A stretch of 64,000 nucleotides of DNA. It comes from UBA3064 sp023258775 (GTDB lineage Bacteria; Pseudomonadota; Gammaproteobacteria; Burkholderiales; Burkholderiaceae_E). The stretch lies in NCBI GenBank assembly GCA_044355655.1, contig JBIKXS010000001.1, forward strand, positions 207,268 through 271,267. The letters run 5' to 3'. Within the stretch, counting starts at the first letter, position 1; each line of letters begins with the position of its first letter. Position numbers and translations under genes: made by a program. The notes under the pieces are model-generated. The model did not search any database. It saw only the letters and a list, made by a program, of their open reading frames with translations, and was not told the DNA's origin. Of this stretch, positions 48,714-57,854 are shown piece after piece.

Positions 48714-49640
48714 ATGCTGGACTTTCGATTTGAATTGATTGCCCTACCGAGTTTGCCGTCGGGCACGAAGTTGCATGTGGCAAGTTGTGGTGATCCTTGT
48801 AAACCGCTCTTGGTTTTATTGCACGGTTTTCCTGAATATTGGGCTGCCTGGGCCGATGTCATGCCCTTGCTTGCCAATGATTTCCATGTGATTGCACCCG
48901 ATTTGCGTGGTTTTAATCTGTCTGCTAAGCCCGCGGCTGTAAAGGATTACCGAGCCGCCGCAGTGGCGGCCGATGTGTTGGCGCTTATCGACCATTTCGG
49001 ACACGACAAGGCCTTTGTGGCTGCGCACGACTGGGGTGGGGCAATTGCCTGGAAACTGGCAATCAGCGACCATCAGCGGATTAAGGCATTAGCAATTTGT
49101 AATGCGCCGCATCCTTATTTGTTTGCCAAAGCTTTGATGGGCAACGAAGCACAACAAAAAGCTAGTGCTTACATGAACTGGCTTCGAAAGCCTGGTTCCG
49201 AGGACGCGCTTCTTGCCGATGATTGTGCCTTGACCGAGAAGTTTTTCCTGGGCGTGGCAGGGCAGGGTAAAAGGCCCCCGATTTGGTGGACCGAATTGCG
49301 GCGAGCTCAATACAAGGCAGCCTGGACGCAGCCTGGTGCCATGCTTGGTGGGACCCATTACTATCGTGCAGCGCCCTGGTATCCTGGCCAAACGGAGCAG
49401 CCGTTTAACGCGCAAGATTTCATGGTGAAATGCCCAAGCCTCGTGATTTGGGGCGAGGACGATCAGGCGCTTCTTCCCTCATTACTTGATGGACTTGATG
49501 AGCTCGTCCCCGACTTACGCATTGAGCGCTTATCAAAGGCAAGCCACTGGCTATTACATGAGCACCCGGTGATGATTGCGCAAATGCTCCGCGATTATTT
49601 TCTGCAACACCAAGCCAATGTGCCGGCATCGATAGGTTAA
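48714..49640 (+). CDS. Alpha/beta hydrolase (epoxide hydrolase-like)
   Basis: The 308-residue protein has the oxyanion motif 'LLHGFPEYWAAW' and nucleophile elbow 'AHDWGGAIAW' with Asp as nucleophile, the combination found in epoxide hydrolases and haloalkane dehalogenases. The acid 'VIWGEDDQALLP' and His 'SHWLLHEHP' complete the triad. Substrate is not predictable. Start and stop are within 2-4 bp of neighbouring genes in the operon. Confidence 0.85.
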   Translation: MLDFRFELIALPSLPSGTKLHVASCGDPCKPLLVLLHGFPEYWAAWADVMPLLANDFHVIAPDLRGFNLSAKPAAVKDYRAAAVAADVLALIDHFGHDKAFVAAHDWGGAIAWKLAISDHQRIKALAICNAPHPYLFAKALMGNEAQQKASAYMNWLRKPGSEDALLADDCALTEKFFLGVAGQGKRPPIWWTELRRAQYKAAWTQPGAMLGGTHYYRAAPWYPGQTEQPFNAQDFMVKCPSLVIWGEDDQALLPSLLDGLDELVPDLRIERLSKASHWLLHEHPVMIAQMLRDYFLQHQANVPASIG

Positions 49641-49643
49641 GCG

Positions 49644-50060
49644 ATGAGACTTGATGATTTTCGTTTTCTGCATCCCATGAGGGTTCGGTGGGCCGAAGCC
49701 GATATGCAAGGCGTTGTTTTTAATGCCAATTATTTGTTGTTTTTTGATGTGGCGAGCACCGAATATTACCGACGTGTGAGCGGCGGTAATCGCGATTTGC
49801 TCAAGTCGGTTTTTGATCGGCTTTATGTGGTGAAGTCAACGGTTGAGTATTTGCAGCCAGCGCATTTCGATGATGAGATTGTTGTGGGCGTAAAGACCGA
49901 ACGACTCGGCCGCAGCAGCATGACCGTTAAGTTCGGTATTTTTCGCGACGGTCAGCATCTCATCAGCGGCGAGAATATTTATGTCTACGCTGAACATGGC
50001 ACCTCATTGCCTTTGCCTGACGATTTCAAGCGACGTATCGAAGCGATCGAGCAGGCTTGA
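49644..50060 (+). CDS. YbgC/FadM-type acyl-CoA thioesterase
   Basis: The 138-residue hotdog thioesterase has the 4HBT signature 'RVRWAEADMQGVVFNANYLL' (Asp active site), followed by 'FDVASTEYYRRV' and 'SSMTVKFGIFRDGQ'. It would hydrolyse acyl-CoA. It is the last gene of the fatty-acid cluster, 3 bp after the hydrolase stop. It faces the NRDE gene tail to tail, with only 43 bp between. Confidence 0.88.
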   Translation: MRLDDFRFLHPMRVRWAEADMQGVVFNANYLLFFDVASTEYYRRVSGGNRDLLKSVFDRLYVVKSTVEYLQPAHFDDEIVVGVKTERLGRSSMTVKFGIFRDGQHLISGENIYVYAEHGTSLPLPDDFKRRIEAIEQA

Positions 50061-50103
50061 TGCTTGAAGATGGTGATGTTTTATAGCAATTTGCTTGGCT
50101 AAG

Positions 50104-50880
50104 CTAATCATGGTTATTAGTCCAAAAAACATCACTATGACGGAGTGCTCCGCCGTGTCCCGTCCAACGACGCTCCCAGATCTTCAGATGGCCCTTTGAC
50201 GATCGTTTGATAACCGTGCTTTGGCGTGTGCCATAGCTAGGCGTATTAATAAATACCGGAGCAAGCTCGCGCTCGCGCAGCGTGCCTACGCCTGTGTCGG
50301 GCAAATCAAGCGGATCGGGTTGGCTTTGATCAGATAAGGCCTTCCAAGCCGCTTCAAGCCAATCAACTTCATGAAGGTGTTGCGCCTTATCAATCGCTGA
50401 CTCGAGTGCTTGTTGTTTGGGCCACTTTTCGCTCAACTTACCATTAGAGATTGACCCTGTTCCCCGATGCAGCTTGACCGCTTTCTCATCGCTATTGCTT
50501 ATTTGCTGAGCAAATCGTTGAGCCTGTCTGAACACGATCAAGTTAAAGCCTGCATATCGGCTTGCCTGCTCAGCCTCGAGGCTAAAGTCCCTATTAAGCA
50601 GGGCCTGAACGGGGAGTTCGCCACGACTTGGGCGTTGAGGTTCGTTAAGAGACGCTCCCGGAGACTCCCGCAGGTTAGTCAGGGCTGCAACATCGCCACG
50701 ATGTCGATCAACCAGCAACCATCCACCTCCTGCTTCTAAGTCTCTGCCGCCGATGATCGATTGCTGTGTCCGCCAAGGGGCCAGGGGGCGGGTGGGGCGC
50801 TTGAGCCACTCATCGCGGTTTGCCCATAGGGTGAGCACGATTTGCTCGTCAGGCGTCCAGCGCCAGGCGATTACACACAT
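50104..50880 (-). CDS. NRDE (TANGO2) family protein
   Basis: The 258-residue protein begins 'MCVIAWRW' and carries the family motif 'WANRDEWLKRPT' followed by 'IIGGRDLEAGGGWLLVDRHR'. TANGO2 proteins have an Ntn-hydrolase-like fold with the N-terminal Cys exposed; roles in heme handling have been reported for some members. Its 5' end overlaps the DUF4936 gene by 10 bp, so the two are translated together. Confidence 0.88.
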   Translation of the reverse strand: MCVIAWRWTPDEQIVLTLWANRDEWLKRPTRPLAPWRTQQSIIGGRDLEAGGGWLLVDRHRGDVAALTNLRESPGASLNEPQRPSRGELPVQALLNRDFSLEAEQASRYAGFNLIVFRQAQRFAQQISNSDEKAVKLHRGTGSISNGKLSEKWPKQQALESAIDKAQHLHEVDWLEAAWKALSDQSQPDPLDLPDTGVGTLRERELAPVFINTPSYGTRQSTVIKRSSKGHLKIWERRWTGHGGALRHSDVFWTNNHD

Positions 50881-51185
50881 GTTTCAAAGGTCTCCACATG
50901 GCGCTGAAGATCCTGGCGTGATTTCGACAGGAGTTGGTGCCATAATCGATCGATCTGATGTTGATATCGATCTAGAGCTTCAACCGATTCGAAATTCGTC
51001 AGCACATCCATCCAGGTAACCATACCGTCACGGGTCTCGATGCGCTGCTGCAACTCGTGTTTGAAGGCCGGCCGATCAGTTGCTTGTTCGTCAAGCTCCC
51101 GAAGTTTCAAAATCGCTCGCCAGGCATGCCGAATGAGCTCGGTTTCACTATCTGGAGCTTTGAAATAAATATATCGGTGAAACAT
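50871..51185 (-). CDS. DUF4936 family protein
   Basis: The 104-residue protein starts 'MFHRYIYFKAPDSETELI' and has a C-terminal 'WMDVLTNFESVEALDRYQHQ', typical of DUF4936, a short ferredoxin-like alpha/beta protein found beside ygfZ in Burkholderiales. Function unknown. It overlaps ygfZ by 1 bp upstream and the NRDE gene by 10 bp downstream. Confidence 0.8.
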   Translation of the reverse strand: MFHRYIYFKAPDSETELIRHAWRAILKLRELDEQATDRPAFKHELQQRIETRDGMVTWMDVLTNFESVEALDRYQHQIDRLWHQLLSKSRQDLQRHVETFETCV

Positions 51186-52243
51186 TAAGCGTCATCGCTA
51201 AGCGCGTAGGGCAGCGTGATGCTTGGTCCTAACGGACTGTCTTCAAGGTCGATTCGACCTTCTGCTAGGACAAGCGCATGCGCAGCTTGTGCATGCGCTG
51301 GCATGCCAGCAAAAGCGCTTTGCCATAAGCTCATGCCAAGGCTGCCAGGGCATCTTAAAACATTCACAACGCTTAGGTCTGGATTAGATGCCTCGCCTAG
51401 ATCCTCACCTTCGGCGGGCAGTCTTCTTAAGGGGTCGTCGATTTGATAGATGCCGCTGCGGCGCTTGAGCCTACCGAGGTATTGGCTTCTTGCGACGACC
51501 TCCTGGCCGGGGTAGCAGCCTTTGCGAAAATTGACGCCACCGAGGCGTTCAAAGTTAAGCATTTGAGGGACAAAGCGTTCACTCAGTGTTTGCGTGATCC
51601 AGGGCTCTGCAGCTAACAGATGCAACCATCGCCAGACACCAGAAAAATCCTCACTATCGACGTTCGCTTCCATGCTTTTTGTCTGAGCTTGGGCATCAAG
51701 GCATTGAACGGAGCGTCCAAAATTAGCCATAAGCGTATGTGCGATGGGTAAACCTATCGATAGCGCTGGGGTGGGGTCAGCGGGCTGCGTGTGTGTGGGT
51801 TGAGCTTCTGTGGGAAGAGTGTGTGTGGGTTGAGCTTCTGTGGGAAGAGTGCGTGTGGGTTGAGCCTCTCTGGGACGGGTGTGTATGGTGGTGGGCAGAT
51901 CAATAGTCCCTTGCAGTACGTAGCGATCGCTCAAGTCTTCGATCGTTACTTTAGAACGTAGAACAAACATCTTCAGGCGTTTGACCATGACTTGACTGAG
52001 GCTTCGATCGATCAACAAAGCAAATTCATCCGATGCCGAAGCAGTCCGCGCAAGCCAGCCTGTGAAAAACAAGCGACCTTTTGGGTTGCAATAGCCAGTC
52101 CATTGAGCATGTCCTGAGCTTCGAAGTGCTAACACATCGTTTGTCAGCTGCGATTGAAGAAACGATTCAGCGTCAGCGCCGTGAATGCGCAGATAAGCCA
52201 GTTGGGGCAAACTGCCTTTGATCGAGCACAGTGTTTGATTCAT
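51185..52243 (-). CDS. ygfZ: YgfZ folate-binding iron-sulfur assembly protein
   Basis: The 352-residue GcvT-like protein has the family signature 'KGCYPGQEVVARSQYLGRLK' with the functional Cys. The N-terminal 'FLQSQLTNDV' and 'GYCNPKGRLF' are typical. YgfZ helps assemble or repair certain Fe-S enzymes such as MiaB and uses tetrahydrofolate. Residues about 122-152 are an unusual insert of repeated 'EAQPT(H/R)TLPT', encoded by a 30-bp tandem repeat. It is transcribed divergently from mltG. Confidence 0.9.
   Translation of the reverse strand: MNQTLCSIKGSLPQLAYLRIHGADAESFLQSQLTNDVLALRSSGHAQWTGYCNPKGRLFFTGWLARTASASDEFALLIDRSLSQVMVKRLKMFVLRSKVTIEDLSDRYVLQGTIDLPTTIHTRPREAQPTRTLPTEAQPTHTLPTEAQPTHTQPADPTPALSIGLPIAHTLMANFGRSVQCLDAQAQTKSMEANVDSEDFSGVWRWLHLLAAEPWITQTLSERFVPQMLNFERLGGVNFRKGCYPGQEVVARSQYLGRLKRRSGIYQIDDPLRRLPAEGEDLGEASNPDLSVVNVLRCPGSLGMSLWQSAFAGMPAHAQAAHALVLAEGRIDLEDSPLGPSITLPYALSDDA
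51791..51880 (-). repeat. 30-bp tandem repeat (3 copies) inside ygfZ
   Basis: Two identical 30-bp units (51791-51820, 51821-51850) and one degenerate unit (51851-51880) encode a Pro/Thr/Gln repeat in the linker of YgfZ. The unit length keeps the frame. Confidence 0.9.
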
Positions 52244-52357
52244 AGGTTCGCATCAGATAGGTAAAGAGCACAGCTAGCTTGCGGCGTGCAGCTTGCAAGG
52301 CCATACAATGGCTGCTTTGAGCGAATCGGCTCGTTGCACGCGTTTTCGCCGTCATGC

Positions 52358-53431
52358 ATGCTTGAGATTATCAAAACCCGCCTGAAATCGGCCAACCATA
52401 CCCCTGCTGTGAGGCGAGTTCTCGGCAGGCTAACCGTCTTGGGCTTGACTGTTTTGCTCTTGAGCTATGTTGAGTTTCGTTTCGTCAGTGTTGGTGTTTC
52501 CAAGCCCGACGATGCAGCCAAGCCTTCAGAGCTCGTCGTCGAGCGTGGCTATGGATTAAAGCAGGTCATTGAACTGGCAAGCCCTGCCGCATGGTCGCCA
52601 ATCGTCCTATATTGGATCTGGGCGCGTCTTCACCTCACTTCGCGCTCAATTAAAGCCGGCGTCTATCCACTTGAGCGCGGTCTGAGTCTTAAGCGCTTGC
52701 TCGATCGGATGGCCGCCGATCAGGGTAAGCGGCTCGAATGGCAGGTGCTCGAGGGGCAATCGCTCGACCAGATCAGACGAAGCCTTTCGGCATTACCCTA
52801 TTTGCGTCACGAGAGCGCGGCATGGTCGGAAGAGCAATTGCGAACAAAATTGATGGAGCGCATGCCTGAGCCCTACAAGCTTGGTTTCTTGGAAGGTATG
52901 CTGTTTCCCGACAAGTACCGATTCGTTCCTGGTATGAGCGATCTCGAACTCTTAACGCAAGCCTGTGAGCGTCAGGCTAAATTGCTACAGGCAATTTGGG
53001 CACAGCGTCCTAAGGATTTCCCCTTGAGTTCACCCGCTGAACTGATGGTTTTAGCCTCGATGATCGAGAAGGAGACTGGGCTTGCGGCTGATCGTTCGCG
53101 TGTGGCCGCGGTTTTCCTAAACCGCTTGAATTTGGGCATGCGATTGCAAAGTGATCCCACGGTTGTTTTTGGATTGGGCTCCGTTGAGCCTAAGAAGCTC
53201 ACACGCAAAGACCTACAGACCGATCATCCTTACAATACATACACCCGTTACGGCCTGCCGCCAACGCCTATTGCAATTCCTGGTGAGGCCTCTTTGCTCG
53301 CAGCGATTAGACCAAGCCAGGAATCAAGCCTTTATTTTGTTGCGCGTGGTGATGGAAGTAGCGAATTCTCTACAACGCTTGCTCAACACAATAATGCGGT
53401 TGATCGATTCATTCGTAAGATAAGACCTTGA
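52358..53431 (+). CDS. mltG: Endolytic murein transglycosylase MltG
   Basis: The 357-residue protein has one N-terminal membrane helix ('VLGRLTVLGLTVLLLSYVEF') and a YceG domain with catalytic Glu in 'MVLASMIEKETGLAADRSRV', then 'VFLNRLNLGMRLQSDPTVVF' and 'YNTYTRYGLPPTPIAIPGEA'. It cleaves nascent glycan strands and sets their length. ATG 52358 puts the membrane helix at the expected distance; an in-frame GTG at 52286 is upstream. It leads the mltG-tmk-holB-tatD operon. Confidence 0.93.
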   Translation: MLEIIKTRLKSANHTPAVRRVLGRLTVLGLTVLLLSYVEFRFVSVGVSKPDDAAKPSELVVERGYGLKQVIELASPAAWSPIVLYWIWARLHLTSRSIKAGVYPLERGLSLKRLLDRMAADQGKRLEWQVLEGQSLDQIRRSLSALPYLRHESAAWSEEQLRTKLMERMPEPYKLGFLEGMLFPDKYRFVPGMSDLELLTQACERQAKLLQAIWAQRPKDFPLSSPAELMVLASMIEKETGLAADRSRVAAVFLNRLNLGMRLQSDPTVVFGLGSVEPKKLTRKDLQTDHPYNTYTRYGLPPTPIAIPGEASLLAAIRPSQESSLYFVARGDGSSEFSTTLAQHNNAVDRFIRKIRP

Positions 53432-53479
53432 GTTACACAAACTAGGTCCCGAGTTAGCAAACCCAAGTTGCCTGCCACT

Positions 53480-54214
53480 ATGTCAAACATGAACTTGAAG
53501 AGTCAAAAGCCGCCACCGCAAACCGGGTCGACCAAAGGCACTGACTCCGTCAATCAAGTAAAAAACCTGCCGCGTTTTATCACACTCGAGGGTATCGACG
53601 GTGCAGGTAAGAGTACGCATTTGGAGAGCTTGGCAGGCTTTTTGCGAGCGCATGGCGAGTCAGTGCTTGTGAGTCGTGAGCCAGGGGGTAGCGAGCTCGC
53701 TGAGCGTATCCGCGAGCTTTTGCTGCATCTTGACATGGGTTCGCTTACTGAGCTTTTATTGGTGTTTGCTGCGCGTAACGACCATCTCGAGCGGTTGATA
53801 AGGCCTGCGCTTGCCGATGGCCTTTGGGTAATTTGTGACCGATTCACCGATGCAACATGGGCTTATCAAGGAGCGGGCAGGGGCATGGATGCATCGACCA
53901 TCGCCTGGCTCGAAGCCCAAGTGCATGCAGACTTACAACCAATAAGAACTTATTGGTTTGACCTCGAGCCGCTCGAGGCTGCAAAGCGTCGTGCCGCTAA
54001 CAGAGCGGTAAGCGATCGCTTCGAAGCTGAAGATGTCGAATTTTTTAAACGTGTCCGAGATGGCTATGAAGCGAGGGCTGCGCTGAAAGCAGCTACTTAT
54101 TTGCGTGTCGACGCACAACAGGCGCCGACAGCGATAAGTCAGTTTCTTTTGAGTGATCTTGCCTTATTGAAAGATCGATTCTCGGCGGGCGTCGATACGG
54201 GCAGTGATGGTTGA
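53480..54214 (+). CDS. tmk: Thymidylate kinase
   Basis: The 244-residue enzyme phosphorylates dTMP to dTDP. P-loop 'GIDGAGKST' (residues 38-46), 'REPGGSELAERIRELLL' with the DR-type substrate loop, and 'CDRFTDATWAYQGAGRGMD' are all present. About 30 polar residues precede the usual start of the family; ATG 53480 and 53489 are the only in-frame ATGs before the domain. Its end overlaps holB by 8 bp. Confidence 0.95.
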   Translation: MSNMNLKSQKPPPQTGSTKGTDSVNQVKNLPRFITLEGIDGAGKSTHLESLAGFLRAHGESVLVSREPGGSELAERIRELLLHLDMGSLTELLLVFAARNDHLERLIRPALADGLWVICDRFTDATWAYQGAGRGMDASTIAWLEAQVHADLQPIRTYWFDLEPLEAAKRRAANRAVSDRFEAEDVEFFKRVRDGYEARAALKAATYLRVDAQQAPTAISQFLLSDLALLKDRFSAGVDTGSDG

Positions 54215-55331
54215 GACGTTCACTGCCCCATGGCAGAACGCATCATGGTTAAAGGCCCCATGGCAGCAGCTTCTCGATGCTCAAGGGCGTTATGCGCACG
54301 CTATTGCTATTGAAGCTGTGCCTGGCCTTGGAGCTGAGGCCATGCTCAAGGACTATGTGGCTTTGCGTTTATGTGAACATGCATCAAGGCGCTCAGGCGC
54401 GCTCGCCTGTGGACAATGTGCATCATGTCACTGGCTCACCTCGGGTCAACACCCTGATCTGCGCATCGTACGACCAGCAGCCTTCGAAGCTGCAAACGCG
54501 CCCGCTGAACCAACGGTTGATGAAGAGGCTTCCGAAACCAAGGGAAGCGATCGCAAGCTCTCCCATGAAATTCGAATTGATCAAATCCGTCCGCTTGCAG
54601 GATTTTTGCAAATAGGCTCGCATCGGGCGGGCGCTCGCATTGTGTGGCTCGAGCCCGCACAATGGCTTAATCGTAGTGCAGCCAATACCTTACTCAAAAT
54701 GCTCGAAGAGCCGGGCGAGGGGGCACTCTGGATCCTATTGACTGATCGACTCTCGTCCTTGCTTCCGACGATTCGTTCGCGTTGTATTTGTTTAAAGATT
54801 CGACCGCCAGCTGCTAAGGAGGCGGAAGTCTTTCTAAAAGCATTGATCGAAGCGCAACCTGTGTCTTCGGCGCAAGCACCCGCACCGACCTCGAGCATGC
54901 TATCGCTGGCTTTAGGCCTGAGTGGCAACGCGCCATGGTCAGCGCAGCAAAGAATCCTAGATCCTGTGCTCGAAGCGCAAGGCTCGTGGCTGCACACCCT
55001 CGCCGAGATGCCTGATGCATGGTTTTCGACGCTTGCGCGACAGTGGGCTGAGCATCAGCCCGAACAATGGTTTGAGTTGTTAGAACGATGGGCGATGGAC
55101 CTGTTGCAAGCCGTTCATCAGCTTGAACCTCTATATTTCAAGACCTTCGCTGAGGCCGCTGCCAGGCGCGTTAGAGGCATCGATCCCAATCGATGTTTCA
55201 AGCTGATCGAGCAACTTTATGCGATGAAAGCGAGTCTGCGTCACCCCTTAAATCCCCGACTTCATGCTGAGAGTGCGCTGCTGCATTATGCAAACTTTTC
55301 AAAAATTAACCGTGAAAAGGAAGCGACGTGA
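54207..55331 (+). CDS. holB: DNA polymerase III delta-prime subunit
   Basis: The 374-residue clamp-loader subunit has the zinc cluster 'CGQCASCHWLTSGQHPDL', the sensor region 'EPAQWLNRSAANTLLKMLEE' and 'LLPTIRSRCICLKI', while the Walker A is degenerate ('AVPGLGAEAM'), as expected for delta-prime, which does not hydrolyse ATP. It acts as the stator of the clamp loader. The gene overlaps tmk upstream and tatD downstream (GTGA). A 20-residue polar insert (APAEPTVDEEASETKGS) follows the zinc cluster. Confidence 0.92.
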   Translation: MVETFTAPWQNASWLKAPWQQLLDAQGRYAHAIAIEAVPGLGAEAMLKDYVALRLCEHASRRSGALACGQCASCHWLTSGQHPDLRIVRPAAFEAANAPAEPTVDEEASETKGSDRKLSHEIRIDQIRPLAGFLQIGSHRAGARIVWLEPAQWLNRSAANTLLKMLEEPGEGALWILLTDRLSSLLPTIRSRCICLKIRPPAAKEAEVFLKALIEAQPVSSAQAPAPTSSMLSLALGLSGNAPWSAQQRILDPVLEAQGSWLHTLAEMPDAWFSTLARQWAEHQPEQWFELLERWAMDLLQAVHQLEPLYFKTFAEAAARRVRGIDPNRCFKLIEQLYAMKASLRHPLNPRLHAESALLHYANFSKINREKEAT

Positions 55332-56107
55332 TCGATTCGCACTGCCACATAGACTTCGATGACTTTAGTGAGGATAGGGCGGCCGTACTCGAGCGGATGC
55401 ACGCTGCCGGGGTTAAGAACGCCATTTGCATTAGCGTGAATCTGGCTGACTTTCCCCGAGTTTTAGCCCTTGCCAGGTCTAGACCTAATCTATGGGCAAC
55501 GGCTGGTGTTCACCCTGATTATCAAGATGTTGAAGAGCCAACGCCAGAGGGGTTATGTAGGCTTGCAAGCGATCCCAAAGTGATCGCAATCGGCGAAACG
55601 GGACTGGACTATTTCAGACTGAAGGGCGATCTGAGCTGGCAACGAGAACGTTTCAGAAACCATATTCGAGCTGCCAAACAAGTGGGTCTGCCTTTAGTCA
55701 TCCATACCCGAGCGGCGAGCGCCGACACCCTCGGCATTATGCGCGAGGAGGGTGCTTCAAGTTGCGGCGGTGTGATGCACTGCTTTACCGAGGACTGGGA
55801 GACCGCAAGCGCTGCCTTGGACATGGGGTTTTATATTTCCTTTTCAGGCATCGTCACCTTCAAGTCTGCCGAATCGCTTCGTGAGGTAGCCAAGAAAGTG
55901 CCCCTGGATCGCATCCTCATTGAAACTGACGCACCTTATCTTGCGCCTGTGCCACATCGAGGAATGCGCAACGAGCCCGCCATGCTTGCTGCAACAGCTA
56001 ACTTTCTTGCCGATCTTTTGAGTATTAAACGAGAGGCATTTATTGAATTAACAACAGCCAATTGTTATCGATTATTCAATCGTTTAAAGACATCTTATGA
56101 GCATTAA
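55328..56107 (+). CDS. tatD: TatD family metal-dependent DNase
   Basis: The 259-residue TIM-barrel hydrolase has the metal ligands 'DSHCHIDF', 'IGETGLDYF', 'VIHTRAAS', 'MHCFTED' and 'ETDAPYLAP'. Family members are 3'-5' exonucleases active in DNA repair or turnover. GTG 55328 overlaps the holB stop; the ankyrin gene starts within its 3' end. No pilZ gene lies between holB and tatD, unlike in some Burkholderia. Confidence 0.92.
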   Translation: MIDSHCHIDFDDFSEDRAAVLERMHAAGVKNAICISVNLADFPRVLALARSRPNLWATAGVHPDYQDVEEPTPEGLCRLASDPKVIAIGETGLDYFRLKGDLSWQRERFRNHIRAAKQVGLPLVIHTRAASADTLGIMREEGASSCGGVMHCFTEDWETASAALDMGFYISFSGIVTFKSAESLREVAKKVPLDRILIETDAPYLAPVPHRGMRNEPAMLAATANFLADLLSIKREAFIELTTANCYRLFNRLKTSYEH

Positions 56108-56867
56108 CGCGAGACTTTTGGGGTTCGGTATAACGCTTTACTGCGTTTTGCAAAGTGCGCCTTTTGCTCAATCGGCCACGTCGGTACAAACAATGCCGCC
56201 CGCGCAATCGAAACCGCAGGCGCAATCAAAACCGTCTACACAGACGGAATCATCGGCCCAGCGGGAAAGGCTTGCCGCGGGCCCAATGCTCGACGAAGGC
56301 CATAGCCTCTTCGATGCGATTCGACGTGACGAAGTATTTCGCGTGATGAGGATGCTTGATACCGACTTTCGCAATAAGCCAGCGCCGCTTCATCCTGTTT
56401 GGGGCAGCTTATTGCACACGGCAGCTGCAGAGCGCGCACCGCAATGCCTTCGCTATTTGTTAACTCGTGCTGACCAACTTGTTGAGGCGCAAAACGAGCG
56501 CGGCGAAACTGCCTTGATGCTTGTTGCCAAGCATGGTGACTTATCGATGGCTGAGCAATTGCTTAAGCGCGGCGGCCAAATCAATCGACAAGGCTGGACG
56601 CCATTGCATTACGCCGCTGCATTTGATCAACGTCTTATGGTGGATTGGCTTCTTGATCGTGACGCCTATATCGATGCTGAATCGCCGGCCAACATCACAC
56701 CCTTGATGGTGGCTGTTCGTCAGGGGCATGAGGCCTTAGCCATGCATTTGGTGCGTCAAGGCGCTGATGTGAGCTATCGAAGCCACGCTGGATTAACTGC
56801 GATGGATTACGCACAACAAATGGGTCGAGACGATTTTGCTGCCTGGCTGCTCGACAGAATTCGTTAG
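56097..56867 (+). CDS. Exported ankyrin-repeat protein
   Basis: The 256-residue protein has a signal peptide ('LLGFGITLYCVLQSAPFAQS'), a Gln/Ser/Pro-rich linker with an 18-bp duplication ('AQSKPQAQSKPS'), and four to five ankyrin repeats ('GSLLHTAAAERAPQCLRYLL', 'GETALMLVAKHGDLSMAEQL', 'GWTPLHYAAAFDQRLMVDWL', 'ITPLMVAVRQGHEALAMHLV'). It would act in the periplasm by protein binding; the partner is unknown. It overlaps tatD by 11 bp and ends the operon. Confidence 0.85.
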   Translation: MSINARLLGFGITLYCVLQSAPFAQSATSVQTMPPAQSKPQAQSKPSTQTESSAQRERLAAGPMLDEGHSLFDAIRRDEVFRVMRMLDTDFRNKPAPLHPVWGSLLHTAAAERAPQCLRYLLTRADQLVEAQNERGETALMLVAKHGDLSMAEQLLKRGGQINRQGWTPLHYAAAFDQRLMVDWLLDRDAYIDAESPANITPLMVAVRQGHEALAMHLVRQGADVSYRSHAGLTAMDYAQQMGRDDFAAWLLDRIR

Positions 56868-56969
56868 CGGTAACTGGCCTCACGAGATGCGCTCGCATGT
56901 AATGCAGCCAAAGCTATTGTTTATTTGCGCATAATCAATATTATGTCAACTGAAAGATGTTTCTCAGAA

Positions 56970-56997
56970 CACAGGCCCGTAGTTGTCTTGGCCTGTG
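56970..56997. terminator. Hairpin between the convergent ankyrin and hydratase genes
   Basis: CACAGGCC and GGCCTGTG form an 8-bp stem with a 12-nt loop in the 145-bp gap between two convergent genes. T-runs on both sides are weak, so termination is likely but inefficient. Confidence 0.5.
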
Positions 56998-57012
56998 CTT
57001 GACATGGATAGC

Positions 57013-57810
57013 TCAAATAACATCGGCTCTCACCTGGCCAAAATCAGCAAAGTCGGCACAAAGCTTGTCACCTGGCTTGATGGGTACCGGGATGACACAG
57101 GTGCCAGTGAACATGACATCGCCTGCCTCGATGTTGATGTGATGTTCGCCTAATTCGCGGACAAGCCAATGCAATGCTGCTCGCGGGTCGCCCAATACGA
57201 ACGCTCCCGACCCTTCGGCAACGATGTGTTCATTCACAAGAAACCTCACCGGATGTTTGCTGAGATCTCGTGATCGCCAGTCCGCACTCACCGTCGGCCC
57301 AAGGATAAAGTGACGTGCACACGCAAAATCTGCAATCAATTGGGCTTCTCCGGCTGCTACGAAGTTCTCAAAGCGTGAATCCGGTAGTTCGATCGCAAGA
57401 ACCATGTCTGTAACAGCTTCAAGCATGGTCTCCATGCTTATTTCATCGTCGTGGCCATGGTTAGCCCGTGCAGGTATTGCTTTGCCAAATCGAAATCCGA
57501 ATTCGGCTTCTGCAACGAGCATTCGATTACCGCTTAGACTGAGCGTTGCGCCATCCGGCAACACCCTCGAGGCGAATAAGCGTCCAGCGAGCGGTGCGCC
57601 AACGTTGATATGGCGCTGCCCTCCCTCACTGGTGGCTGCTATTTTCCAGCCGATCGTCGGTTCATTGATTTGTTCAACGAGCAATGCCTGCACAGCATAC
57701 GCTTCGCCGCGGTTCTTTGGCTGAAGAGCAAGCTCTAAATTGGATAGATGCCGGTCATGCTGCCAGGCCTCGGCTAAACGGGTTGCGGCTAGGCTTAAGT
57801 GTTCTTGCAT
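57013..57810 (-). CDS. 2-keto-4-pentenoate hydratase family protein (MhpD-like)
   Basis: The 265-residue protein has the FAH/hydratase fold pattern: 'TIGWKIAATSEGG', 'AEAEFGFRFGKAIPA' (metal-binding Glu residues), 'VLAIELPDSRFENFVAAGEA' and 'GDVMFTGTCVIPVPIKPGDK'. Members hydrate 2-hydroxypentadienoate in meta-cleavage pathways. No other aromatic-degradation gene is near, so substrate is uncertain. It is a single minus-strand gene between two + strand genes. Confidence 0.85.
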   Translation of the reverse strand: MQEHLSLAATRLAEAWQHDRHLSNLELALQPKNRGEAYAVQALLVEQINEPTIGWKIAATSEGGQRHINVGAPLAGRLFASRVLPDGATLSLSGNRMLVAEAEFGFRFGKAIPARANHGHDDEISMETMLEAVTDMVLAIELPDSRFENFVAAGEAQLIADFACARHFILGPTVSADWRSRDLSKHPVRFLVNEHIVAEGSGAFVLGDPRAALHWLVRELGEHHINIEAGDVMFTGTCVIPVPIKPGDKLCADFADFGQVRADVI

Positions 57811-57854
57811 GTGACATAAACTCCCTGGTCTGATGGTTAATCATGTGATGGCCG

